Part shown: positions 1 to 11,007 of the stretch, piece after piece
Layout: each line of letters begins with the position of its first letter
How positions within the stretch are numbered: position 1 is the first letter of the stretch
DNA from: Zelopaecilomyces penicillatus
Taxonomy: Eukaryota; Ascomycota; Sordariomycetes; Hypocreales; Pseudodiploosporaceae
Reading direction: 5' to 3'
Assembly: GCA_005765155.1 (NCBI GenBank)
Contig: VCCP01000002.1
Location: 930,001-994,000, forward strand
DNA: 64,000 bases
Notes under the pieces: model-generated
Database searches by the model: none
Seen by the model: the letters and a program-made list of their open reading frames with translations, nothing else
What the model was told of the DNA's origin: nothing
Position numbers and translations under genes: made by a program

Positions 1-70
1 CCCCCCCATCAATTTCCCTCTTTTTTTCCACCTAGAGAAAACAGAATGGTTCTCTAACCTCCTATTCCAG

Positions 71-296
71 GCATATACACCCCATCAATCGACGCGTGAA
101 GTTAGCAGAGATATTCCAGGACTCCTCTTGTGCGCGTTGGTGGCTTCCGAATGATGACGGATTCACGTCCATGCTGCAAAGCATCCGAAGTTTTGCAGAT
201 GAACGAAATGCCAAAGCGGTGACAACGCAGCAGGAAAATCTTCGAAATATGAAACACCTGTTTGCAAAACTTGAATTAAACGGACAGAAACTTTGA
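71..296 (+). CDS. Possible terminal exon of an upstream gene cut by the window edge
   Basis: An open frame of about 75 codons ends with TGA at 294-296. It is preceded by what looks like an intron 3' end: a pyrimidine-rich stretch over bases 1-30, a CTAAC branch-like element near 54-58 and an acceptor CAG at 68-70. The same frame has a stop at 33-35, so the coding part would begin after that acceptor. The encoded peptide is helical and charged, with a WWLP segment. I do not recognise a domain. It would be the last exon of a plus-strand gene that starts to the left, convergent with MOB3. It could equally be a chance frame, so confidence is low. Confidence 0.3.
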
Positions 297-1148
297 TAAC
301 CAATGCGCATTGACATTGGAAATATGAAATCAAGACGCCAAAACCGAAAGATATTCGCGTGAACGGGAAGAGAACATCGCCGTTTTGCAAGGAAAAAAAA
401 AGCGGTGGTGTTGCTTGTACGGAGATTTCAGCGAGAGACACATTTATATGGAGTCGCACATATACAAAAGCGAGGCAAAACGTACTGTATAAGTGGGCGA
501 TACAGTTCTCGATTCCCAATCGTCAGAAGTTCTCCCATCTAGAGAATGACGACGCTTTTCGAGTCAACTTTTGGCACACAAAGTTTAGACAGCATAGGAC
601 AACAGCCCGCATGTCGTCCGGATGGATCAAGACCATGAGAGGGATTGATAGACACGACCAAGGCTATTGGATGTGGCGGATGGAAATGGACTAGGGAACT
701 GAAGTATAGACATGCGTAAAAGCTACAGCGAGACAAGGATTGTGACACATTGCATAATTGCAACTCTACATACAAACCATGATTTGTACCTGCGTTTCGG
801 CGAGGGAACTTGAAATTGCTAGATCGACTTCAAGCTGGCAATATAGAACCAGCTCATATGAGAAACACCATAGATCAGACAAAAGTTAGCAGTCTAAAAA
901 AGTGGCATTCAAAGGGGTTACAAAATGCAAGGACGTTGTGAATCCGCCCTTGAAAGTGTATTCATTCATGGATAGCGCGGTTTATCTGACATATTCATTC
1001 CCTTCCGCACATTTATTCAACTATACAAAAGCTATGCTTCGTTTTCATTAATAGTAACAAGGTATGCGCCTACTTGGAGAACCATGCCAACTCCCTCTCC
1101 CGCAAACAGTATTTAAAACCAATTATAAAGTTGGTAGGACAATGGAAT
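297..1148. other. Intergenic, convergent 3' region
   Basis: About 850 bases between the possible left-edge exon and the 3' end of MOB3. Only short open frames are present (the longest, 359-694 +, lacks any recognisable domain). It probably holds the two 3' untranslated regions. I see no repeats or RNA genes. Confidence 0.5.
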
Positions 1149-2788
1149 CTATTTATCCGCTACCACAGGCCCGTCCTTCTCTGTTGTTGCATTGGCCTCA
1201 GGTTGTTCTTCGGCCGAGACGGAGTCAATTTGGATAGTCCCATCTTTAGGCAAGTCTGGTGAATCTTTTGATTCGGGCACATGTGGACTGTCGGAGGGGT
1301 CGTGAGATACATCACTAGGTGCGTCTGGCTTATCCTCAGTTTTTGGTTTAGTTTCAGGCGAAGAAGCGTTCGGGAACGCTTCTTCAGTTGATGTGTCGGC
1401 TGTCTCGTCAAACCTCACGTTGTGTTCAGTTTCCTCCTCTGACTGTCCCTCCATTATTGTCTGGTCGGGATCATCATCATCATCATCATCGTCATCATCA
1501 TCATCCTCATCTTCGTCCTCGTCCTCATCCTCCACTGAATCGGTGGTATTGTCTAGGGCCAATTCTGTAGCTGTCGGGGTGGCAGCGGGTGGATGCCTGT
1601 CAATCATTGATTGATCCACGATAACAGGCACCTCGGCAACCTCAGGCCCCCCCACCAAACCTGAAGCCGAGAGATGCATTTGCCTCAACCTCCGAGAGAC
1701 GCCCGAATCCTCTTCATCTGCTTCCATTACAGTTGTGACCGCACTGCCGGTAGAAGGACTACTCCTGATGTGCCTGCGTGTGTTCGTTCGTCCGATAGAG
1801 GGATGAATGTTATCATCCTCAGGTGCACTTCCCCGAGTTTGTGCTGGGGGTTTCAGAATTGTTGGAGGAAGTTTCTCGACTTCCGGTTCGGGAATAGGGG
1901 CTTCCAGCCCCTCAGCTTCAGGCGGTAACTTGTAGTTCTCAGCCGGTAGCAAGTCGTAGAGGTCACATACGGTCTTGAAAAAGACGTACAGCCCGCTCTG
2001 TCCCTCGACAGACCAGAACACACTACGGTGTTGGAACCAGGCATGCGCAAATATGCGATGGAGACGCCGAAACACATTGACCAAACTCTTGATACCGACA
2101 TTTTTGCTGTGCGCATCGTTCACAACGACGAATCGGCTAGGGAAAATCTTCTGGTCGGAGACGACGTTGGCAGCCCAGTCGAGGGTGTGACAGCAGTAGT
2201 CGATAGCACAGCAGCTTTTAGGCTGCTCATGGACGGCGCAGAGGAATTGCCATTCGGAGGCGCGCATCTCGGGACATGTACTTGCACTACATGGTGGCGT
2301 ATCAAAAAGGAAGCCAACAATTAGAGAGTTACACTGGGAGATGAGGAATCGGCAGAGCTCGTAGAGCCAAAGTGTTCGATCGATCCCCGGTGGAGGTTGG
2401 GCGAGCTGCAGGGCTGTCGCTCGGGTCAAGGCCTGAGTGCCGCAAGAAGTATGATAGTAGTGTAGCGCGGCGAGATGTTCTTGTAGTTGAAACGGAGAGT
2501 CCAGCTGTTCTTTGGGTTAGTCAAGTCATCTCAAGGCAGTCACTCAAATGATCCCCCCCCCTCACAACTGACCTCATTAAGCGGTACCAAGGGCGGTCCA
2601 GCAGCCATATCCGCCGTCTTTGTTCCAGGATGTATGCGACGCTTGGAATTCGCATCGAGGAGGCATTGTTCCATCTCAGTCGTCTCCAGTGTCGCCGCTG
2701 GGCCGCCTGACGGGGAATTTGGCCCCATCTGGATCTCCGCCGGTGGAGGCGGGCTGGGCAAGCGAGGAGAGCTTGGTGCTAGTGACAT
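1149..2788 (-). CDS. mob3: MOB family protein of the phocein/MOB3 type (STRIPAK subunit)
   Basis: Two exons, 2788-2573 and 2504-1149, split by a 68-bp GT-AG intron, give 523 residues. The Mob/phocein fold starts at about residue 73, where the second exon opens with LDSPFQLQEHL, and runs to about 240. The zinc ligands of the family are visible as a Cys pair before PEMRASEWQFLC and a His pair in AHAWFQH. The run CAIDYCCHTLD matches phocein rather than Mob1 or Mob2. In filamentous fungi MOB3 is a subunit of the STRIPAK complex with striatin and PP2A, and acts in cell fusion and fruiting-body development. That role is family knowledge, not read from this sequence. After the fold there is a disordered tail of about 280 residues with a long Asp/Glu tract coded by a GAT/GAC repeat. 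Animal phocein, at about 225 residues, lacks such a tail. I chose the start at MSLAPSSPRLP; an in-frame ATG 32 codons upstream is less likely. Confidence 0.9.
1470..1535 (-). repeat. Trinucleotide repeat coding an Asp/Glu run in MOB3
   Basis: An imperfect (ATC/GTC/CTC)n tract on the plus strand reads as about twenty consecutive Asp and Glu codons on the minus strand, within the disordered tail of MOB3. Such tracts are prone to length change between strains. Confidence 0.85.
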
Positions 2789-3197
2789 GATTGACCGCCG
2801 ATGCGATTGTTGGTAGGATGATGTCTTGGGATTCCGCTTGCGACGGCGCGTGGGACAACCTCTGTGACGGCTTGGCCCAACCACTACTTCGTACTAGGTA
2901 CTATTATGATGCGGTGCATGCATGAAGCCAGGAGCTATCTGGCACGAATTGATACATGCATAAAACTGACGGAGCTTGATAAATGCATATTAGCTCGGTT
3001 TCGGTAGGCACAGTAGACTAGCGGGGCATCGCCCAGGATCCCATTGTCTTGCTTATTGGCGGTGTTTGTGCAGATCAAGTCGCTTGATTTACGCTGAATT
3101 AGAATGAAGAGCTGAGATTTTCAACTTGTTAAGCTCTCACTCTGTTGGATTTGGTTTTCGTATAGTCCTTGCCAATCTCTCTTTTATTCACGTCAAC
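2789..3197. promoter_or_regulatory. Divergent intergenic region between MOB3 and the CobW-type GTPase
   Basis: About 410 bases separate the two start codons, so both genes must take their promoters from here. A TACTTCGTAC word lies at 2885-2894 and is one of several copies in the window (see findings). No clear TATA box was seen. Confidence 0.5.
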
Positions 3198-4595
3198 ATG
3201 GATTTTGATGATGATGCCCCTCCAGAGCTTGTTGACATCACTGGTGGGGTTGTCGGCGAAGAGGAAGTCTCAGTAAAGGTTCCTATCACAATTGTTACCG
3301 GTATGACAGTGAGCTGTACAGCCCTGAGAACGGAAATCTAATAAATGGTCAGGATATCTTGGGGCTGGTAAAACCACCCTGCTGAACTACATATTGACGG
3401 CGCAGCATGGCAAGAAGATCGCAGTGATTATGAATGGTATGCATGACCTCCCCCGCAGCATTAGACGAAATGAGGTCATTAAATAATTGGGATGCACAGA
3501 GTTTGGAGACTGTAAGTCAACCTTTAAGAAAATCAAACTCTGTTTTCCTAATGCGAACACAGCTATTGATATTGAGAAATCTCTTACTGTAAACAAGGGA
3601 GGCGAACAAGTTGAGGAGTGGCTTGAGGTTGGAAACGGCTGCATATGTTGCTCAGTCAAGTAAACTAACTCCACTTGCCCGTTGTAAATGCATAGCTAAC
3701 GCAACCAGAGATACCGGAGTGAATGCCATTGAGTCTCTGATGGAAAAAAAAGGCGCCTTTGACTATATTTTGTTAGAAACTACCGGCTTGGCGGACCCTG
3801 GAAACATTGCACCGCTATTCTGGGTAGATGATGGTCTTGGAAGCACGATATACCTGGATGGCATTGTCACATTGGTTGATGCGAAAAATATCCTTCTCAG
3901 TCTTGATGACCCGACTGGCAAGATCGACAACCATGCGGAGCATGACCATAATGAGCCGCTGATGACAACAGCGCATGTGCAGATCTCCCACGCGGATGTA
4001 ATTGTTCTAAACAAGACCGATCTGGTGACGGAGGACGAGCTGCGCCAAGTCAGAGAGCGAATTGAGTCCATAAATGGACTTGCCAAGATCCACGTAACCG
4101 AGAAAAGCGTTGTGCCACAGCTCGAGGGGTTTCTACTCGATCTCCACGCATACGATCAATTCAACGAAGCTGAGACCAAAGCAAAAGGGCACAGCCATCT
4201 GGATCCTGTGAGTGCAGATGACTGTCTGCATATGAGTTGGGACCCAATGCTGACCATTTTAGACTATTTCTACCGTGGCTGTTCCTATTGCGCCGCTACA
4301 GACACACCAGTTAGACCAGGTCGATAAATGGCTGCGATCTATTTTGTGGGACCACAAGCTTCCTGGAGTGGATAGCCAGCCGGAATTTGAGATACATCGA
4401 TGCAAAGGCCGGTTTATGTTTGAAGATGGGAGTGTGAAGATTTTGCAGGGCGTGAGAGAGGTGTTTGAACTCATTGACACCCCAAACAGTGGAGAGGATG
4501 GTCCAGTAGGGGGGAAAATCATTTTGATTGGAAGAAAGGTGGTTGATGTAGATTTCACGAGCAGCTTCCAATCGACTGTTAATGAAGTTATGTAA
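3198..4595 (+). CDS. ZNG1: CobW/COG0523 GTPase, ZNG1-type zinc chaperone
   Basis: Six exons: 3198-3300, 3353-3436, 3500-3511, 3563-3659, 3709-4207 and 4263-4595, for 375 residues. The P-loop [11 protein letters not shown] is at residues 35-45, split by intron 1 inside the first Gly codon. The NEFGD motif is at 62-66, the metal-binding CxCC (CICC) at 93-96, ETTGLADP follows, and the NKTD guanine motif is near 200. A His-rich linker (HAEHDH) lies between the strands. The C-terminal CobW domain starts in exon 6. ZNG1 proteins are GTP-driven chaperones that insert zinc into client metalloproteins such as methionine aminopeptidase. The client here is inferred from the family. Exon 3 is only 12 nt and supplies part of the NEFGDS motif, which supports the model. 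Nothing is missing from the GTPase core. Confidence 0.9.
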
Positions 4596-5056
4596 CCTCA
4601 TGATGGAACTATACATCTGGATATGAAGAATAAACAGAAGAGGAATTGCGGGCAGCCATAGTGAATGAGCATGCATTCTATAGTCCCAAATAGTCCCAAA
4701 GAGGATGCAAGCTCTGGTTTCAATCCGGCCTTCCCCTGGCGCTGGCTTCTCAGATCAATGCTGACATCAGTCTTGACATTGGTTGACAGGAATCGACCTG
4801 ATTGGACTAAGGCCATACTTCGGCGCGGACCCACTTGAATCCGGACAGCGTTGCCCATGCCTCTAGGAGGCACTAGCCTTCAGTACGGCTGGTTGGTATG
4901 CCTTGACGACGCCGCTCTAAATTGATACAGCATTCGAAACTCGGCATTTGGACGCGAAAGGACAACGAAAGCCACCCTGCAACAGACGATTGCTGCGAAC
5001 AGGCAATCATAGCCATACATAAATACCAATTTGGTGGCTCGCGCGACAGTGCAATC
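4596..5056. other. Intergenic between ZNG1 and NOT2
   Basis: About 460 bases containing the 3' end of ZNG1 and the leader of NOT2. A perfect 10-bp tandem duplication lies at 4681-4700. Short minus-strand frames here show no domain. Confidence 0.5.
4681..4700. repeat. Tandem 10-bp duplication
   Basis: Two perfect adjacent copies of TAGTCCCAAA in non-coding DNA downstream of the CobW-type GTPase gene. Confidence 0.9.
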
Positions 5057-7501
5057 ATGAACCGGCCAGGTAGGGTACCTCCAGATCCTCTCATTCCAGC
5101 TCGACGTCAACACCACGGCCCACGAACACCACGCGATTCGAGAGAAGTACAGAAACTACCGAACAAAGCACGGGAGCTATTCTAGGGAGGGCTCAGATCG
5201 CAGCATGCGCTTCATGCACATAACCCTCTGCGCCGCGACAGTCGTCAAGCTCAGCTGGTAATGAGCCCAATCAGCCATGCCCCTCATGCGAAATAGCAAC
5301 CTTTGGCCTTAGCAGGGACTTTGTGCGCGCGCCGACCCTTGATGGCTCCCGTGGAAGATGAAGCCTCCAATTACGGGGCTTAAATTCATATGCGAAATGG
5401 GTGGTACCAACATGATGCTGACGCTGTGTCTGGTTTGCAGGAGCAGTGCCGCAAACACTCCGGGGTATGCCTGGAAATTTTGGTGGTCAACAGCAGCCCC
5501 AACAGCAAGGACGGACGGTGTCTAATCGGTTACCAAATGGAAAGCTAGGTGAATACTGCCTCCTCAAGGCGTGTTGCCGCCTGGTAGGTGTGAAGCTTTA
5601 GAGCTGACGGCCGGACGCTTGAAACAGCAAACAACGGCCCAGGTTGGGCATTTAGCGGAGGCGTTCCCATGGGAAGTGCAGGGTTTCAAAATCAAGCACG
5701 CCAGCTGGGAGGGAACGTCAGCTTCGCGCAGAGCTTGAGCGGGTCGCAACCTGCTACGCCTTTAGATCTGTCGTATGTTCTTTCCGCTCGCTACCATCCA
5801 CTCCTTTCTTATACCCACGTCCCAACGACATAGACGCCACCATGCGTCCTCATCTCCAGACGAAACATCAAACCTTCAGCATGGCTGGCGAGATAACGGA
5901 AGAGGCCCCTTCGCCCCGGAGGCCATCTGGCTTGGCATATTCTGCTGTCTTGAAGGGGTATATCTAAACTCTTGATTTCTCCCAGCGCTTGGGTTATCTA
6001 TAATATTGGCCTACACACAGCAACCGTATTTCTCACATGATCGTGGCTGACAATGTACACAGTGAATTCCCATCGCTATCGAACAACTCGCAGATCCCTA
6101 ATGCCAACCAAACTTCGATGTGGTCGTCAGCTGGACCTAGAAATCTCAGCGGACCTATACAGCGTAATCAACCTACACCGGTTTCCTCACAACAAACCGG
6201 TCAAGACGATATGTTCACCCAGTCATCTTCTCGGATGCCGTCAGCGCAAGGATCTTTTCGTTTCGGCAATCAAAACAATATAGGTTCTTCAACCCAAACT
6301 CCTCCAACCAGTACCGACGACTTCCCCCCCCTAAATAGGACGGCGAATGGTGACATAGGTTCGGAGCGTAGTGCTAGCCTGATGTCATCTCTGGGGTTTG
6401 GGCCTCCAAACGGTAGCTCCTCAACACCACTGCAGAGCAACAGGGGGAATGGATTGTTGAATGCGCTATCAGCTAATAGCAGGGCGACAGAGGTACGATC
6501 ACCACCCGGAGTTGGTATGCCAACTGGTAAGCTAGCCATTTTCGAATACCATCTTTCACTTTGTAATTAAATGCTCTATAGGACCATCAAGGACGCAAGA
6601 CGCGAAACGGCCTGGGCCAGATGATGATCGACCTAAAGCAGCAGCATTTCGGGAAGATGGGGTAGGCAAGACCTCAGACGGGCCACCCGATGAACTTTCC
6701 CCAGGAAATCTTGAGGTTGATGACTTGATTGGAAATCAAGAAGATGATAAAGACAACCAGTCTCCACAGGCGGTAGATCCCCTGGCGGGGATGCCGGCTG
6801 TTGATAAATGGGGGATCAAAGGCCTACGAACTTTGATGAATAATTATCCTGACTATCACGCAATGGTTGTTGGAATGGACCCTAATTCCCTAGGGTTAGA
6901 TATGGGATCACAAGAGTAAGAAACTTTGTTGGATCGATATGAGTAGAATGTGAGACTAACATTGACAGGCTTTTTTCTACGCAAATCTATTCTATCTTTG
7001 ATGAAACACCGCCAAAGCCAACAGTGAATTGCGGAAAATTTCGCTTACCTGAATGCTACAATGTAACAAATGTGCAGCCTATTGAGAGCAAAATACAAAG
7101 TTTCAACGAAGAGACGCTGTTCTGGATTTTCTATAGCTGTCCAGCAGATGTCAAGCAACAAATGGCAGCAGTAGAGCTGTGAGTGCCCTAGGTCTGTTTA
7201 TCTACAACGATTTACTAATGGAGAGTACAGACACACTCGCAACTGGCGTTGGCACAAAAAGCTGCAAATCTGGCTTACCAAAGACGAACATATGACACCT
7301 CAGATACTGAGCCCAAGCCATGAGCGGGGATACTATATTGTGTGGGACACCGTAAACTGGCGGAAGGATCGTGTAAGAACCCCCTATCGTAGAGTATGGC
7401 CTTTCAAATAAATTTTTGGACTGACATATTTCCAGAGGGAATTTACTCTGCACTATGGTGACTTGGACACGTCGTTGGGCCAGGCACCATTAGTTTCGTG
7501 A
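5057..7501 (+). CDS. NOT2: CCR4-NOT complex subunit NOT2
   Basis: Eight exons: 5057-5069, 5441-5548, 5628-5772, 6063-6526, 6582-6915, 6969-7178, 7231-7372 and 7436-7501, for 493 residues. The N-terminal half is Gln/Asn/Ser/Pro-rich, with two FPSL/FPPL-type motifs (EFPSLSNN and DDFPPL) typical of NOT2. The C-terminal 140 residues hold the NOT2/3/5 domain: KWGIKGLRTLM leads into it, then FSTQIYSIFDE, ETLFWIFYS and RGYYIVWD. NOT2 is a scaffold that joins NOT1 and NOT3/5 in the deadenylase complex controlling mRNA decay and transcription. The first coding exon is only 13 nt (MNRP plus one base), followed by a 371-bp intron. Intron 3 is 290 bp. The splice phases agree throughout, and the reconstructed N-terminus is of the kind found in related fungi. 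Confidence 0.9.
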
Positions 7502-8298
7502 TTCCGCAAATGGGCTCGGGTTGGCTGTTATTTGGGAGGGGCTAATGGTCTAGCCAATTGATCATTCGGCGTTGGGCCTCAGGACAAGGCTCGAGTTTTG
7601 TTGTAGATTTAAGGAACGGGATCGGCGGTCTCTAGGGCTTGGGCTGTATAATCGGATTATATATACCTGGTATGCGGTCGGCCAGTTGTTGCCAATAGTA
7701 ATGGCGCAGCAACCGAATGCGAAATGTGCTTTATAGCAGTCTAAGTTGTTTCCATTCTGTGATCCGCAGTCACAGTGTGCTAACTGCGCAAGCTGTCCAT
7801 GTATCTGCATGCAAACATATATGATTGCGATGCTGACAATTCCATCCTGTAGTTAAGGCACTTTGCTGAAATTGACAATCTCACAACGGGTAGTTGCAAA
7901 TTAATTCCCTTTACACCCACTGTATGTATGTAGTTGCTTGTGGTTGATGACGTCCGCATTTAGCCGAGGTTCCACCAATATCACACCAATGAAACGAATA
8001 TACCACCGAGGAGCAACGCTATAGGGGCTATTCCGTAATCTGGCCTTGCTATTGTAACCCATCAACACTCTTGACGACAGCCCAACTTGAAGCGCCGAGT
8101 TGTCTAGTTTTATCTCCATATCTATTCTTTTCAAGACCATATACAAGATTCTTTGGATCAAACGCGTACGAAGATCAACATCCCACCTTCATCATACCCC
8201 GCCGCAACCGGGGATCACCAGTCCTTTCGTGCTGGAGCCTCCCCCTTGACTTCAACAAAGCTATCTCGAATCATCACACAGGCTCTGGAATTTCTACC
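7502..8298. other. Intergenic between NOT2 and CUE1-like gene
   Basis: About 800 bases. Only short unrelated frames (for example 7901-8161 on the minus strand) are found. The last 200 bases are pyrimidine-rich and are likely the leader of the downstream gene. Confidence 0.5.
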
Positions 8299-8936
8299 AT
8301 GTCCGACGATCAGATCTCATTACCGTATTTTGCGGTCATTTTACTGATTTTCGGACTGATACTTCGCTATCTGTTCTTTTCCGGGCCGCGACCGGAACGC
8401 CCAACTATATCACCAGAGGCACTCATTCGATCGAGAGAAGTCGCGGTGGAGAGGATACAGCAGATGTTCCCGCAAGCTGAGAGACGGAGTATCCTGTGGG
8501 ATTTGCAGCGAAATGGAGGCAATATTCAGAATACAACGGAGAGAATCTTAGCTGGTCGACTGGAGACGGTAATATGCAGCCCATCTCTCATCACTTCACT
8601 GATTTTCATCTGTGGCTAACCCTTGTTTGGCAGCCACCCGTCACTTTCCAACCCCCGCCTGCACCGAGTGCTGCATCCGCTAGTGGAAGCGCTGCCTCCG
8701 CGACGAGACAACCTAACAAACCGAAGCAGCCCGATTTAATAACGCGATATAATCTGAAAGACAAGCTAGATATGGTAGAGCAAGCAGCAGAGGAGTCAAA
8801 GAAGGGCAAGGCCTGGAGCTCTAGCCGTGATGAACGACAAGCATCCTTGCAGCGAAGAAGGGATGAGATGATTCTGATGGCTCGAAAAAAGATGGAGGCT
8901 AAGATGGCAGCAGAGAAGAAGACCCATATGAGCTGA
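8299..8936 (+). CDS. CUE1: CUE-domain ER membrane protein, Cue1-like
   Basis: Two exons, 8299-8568 and 8634-8936, encode 190 residues (yeast Cue1 is about 200). A single membrane helix lies at residues 8-27 (PYFAVILLIFGLILRY) at the extreme N-terminus. The CUE ubiquitin-binding domain at 48-87 carries the MFPQ motif, with a hydrophobic pair further on (ILWDL). After a Pro/Ala/Ser linker, the C-terminal 75 residues are charged and helical, where Cue1 has its Ubc7-binding region. Cue1 anchors and activates the E2 Ubc7 at the ER for degradation of misfolded proteins. I assign that role from domain order and size. The C-terminal E2-binding region is inferred and not matched residue by residue. 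Confidence 0.85.
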
Positions 8937-11007
8937 AGCATATACACATAGGCTCTTCATTTTACTTATTTCTATTTCGTGTGGGATTACGGTTTGCTGC
9001 TTGATAAATATCGGCAGGAGCAGTTTGCAGCATTTACAGCGTTTTGGGAGGAATGAGTGGAATGATATTCGTTAAACATATACTTGGGGGGGCATCTCAT
9101 TTTCTGTTTAACACACCCATTTCGCCGAGTAAACTGATCTTGTAGGAGGCTAAAGGGGAACACCCCCCGAGCTGACGATCTAACAATTACATTTAAAACA
9201 TTTGGCAAGGCGCTGCTGGTAAGCCGTTGACAGCAGCATGTTAATCTAGGCCTCCCACCAAGGCACAGCGGCGTCTGCGCCTGGACACGTCGTAAGTCAT
9301 GAGAGCACGCCGATGCACAGCCGGCAATTTCGCCACCCGCTGGATGTAGTTATTGAATCATAGACGGGAAATGGTTTACGATGTTCCCATGGCTGATACT
9401 CCCAAGGAGCATTCGATCTTTTTTGTTGGTCTCGCGGCTGTCTTGATTTAATATGATAATGAGGCTTCAATGCTCAAGTGACATCACCCAGCCCCGCATT
9501 CTTCACGTGTCAGGTTCTTTTTATTCTAGAGAACTTGTTGTCAAGTGAGTGGAGGAGCTCAATGTGGTATTTCCATGTGGGGGAGAAGCTGTCCAATACT
9601 TGCTAGCTAACGGCCCTAGACTTGGTATTATTGGTGATCAGCAACTGCCTTTTCGGAAACAGCTCAGTTAATAATGGTTGTCCGCTAATGGATATAATAG
9701 GGAATATTCAGGGATAATAGCATAAACCGATATGGATGATTTGCTTGATATGCTAGCAAACATTACCGAGTGTCTACTATATTTTCATTGCACAAAAGCC
9801 CCGAACCTCCATACTATTGTCGAATCATTCACCGCAATTAACATGCAGCAATCTACATTGGTGACGGTAAGTAACATGAGGATTCAAATACCAGATAGCA
9901 ATTTCGTCTTCTAAGTTCAGCATGATGCATGAAATCAAATCAAAATCACTTGATGCAAATTGATACTTTTTTCACCTTGAGACAAGTATCTACAGCCCTA
10001 CTGTACATCACTGTACTACAGAGTGCTGAAGCTCAGTTTGTCCAGCTTGCTCAGCCACGCTTGCTGCGCCTGACTGCCACTGTATTTCATGCGTCACCGC
10101 GGGGACGGTCCAGTGCTAAACTCGGTTCCCACATAACCTTGCAAGGTGACATTCATGCGCCTAAACAGCATAACAGCACCTCACTACCTTTTCAAGTGAC
10201 AAGGCTGTCGCAATCTCTCTCTGACAACAACGATCTGTTGAGCTCTTGAATTTTCTCCGACTCTTGGAGGCTCCGCGGCGTTGAGTGCGACTGTATTTGA
10301 TTATCTTGGCGCTATTTTGGTAAGTTTATCATTGTTTGAGCTCTGCACAGGGGAGGTTGTTGCTTGTGTGCACTTCACGCAAATGTTTCCAATGCCTTGT
10401 CCACATGGGCTTGCTCAAAACTCCAGAGAATCCTGAACCAAAATTGGGCAAGCAATACCAAGCACAATGATCAAACCGTTGGTACTGGTCACATTTGAGC
10501 CTATCTATGGGAATCAGCTGGCCTTTGTTTGACGTGACAGAGCACAGCTTTGTCAAATGGCTACTTGTTGATCGCTTCAATGTCACTCACGCCTATCATT
10601 CAGAGCTATATTAGTTTCGAATTACCTTTCTCTCTTTTTTTTACTAGAACACAGAAAATCCCTAAATCTAACATTTTATATAGCAAGACCGAAGATCGTC
10701 TCAAGAAAGGTGCGCATCAGCAAAAGGGACCTGGCGCCAAACTACACTCGATACGAATACTTCGACCTCAAGTGCTTAGCGACTTGTCTTTTTGACCGAT
10801 AGCCCTTATTCTGTCCCGCTGACCTTGCCACCACTGGGAGGGCTAAAGAGTGGATATCTAGCTGCTGGCATTCTCGCTGTCTTCATCGTCACCAGTTGTT
10901 GGGCCATCATTTAGCGAAACTTGACATGGTTGTTGGGAGCAGCATTTTGGAGATTGAAAACATAGCACGGCTCAATAGTAGCTGGTGACTAATTACGGCT
11001 AGTTGAA
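8937..11007. other. Two-kilobase intergenic region, no gene recognised
   Basis: About 2.07 kb. Several frames of 60-106 codons occur (9732-9914, 9929-10249 and 10550-10795 on the plus strand, 8987-9208 and 10329-10586 on the minus strand). None has a domain, a credible exon chain or biased codon use. AT-rich stretches alternate with ordinary sequence. I cannot exclude a non-coding transcript. Confidence 0.4.
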
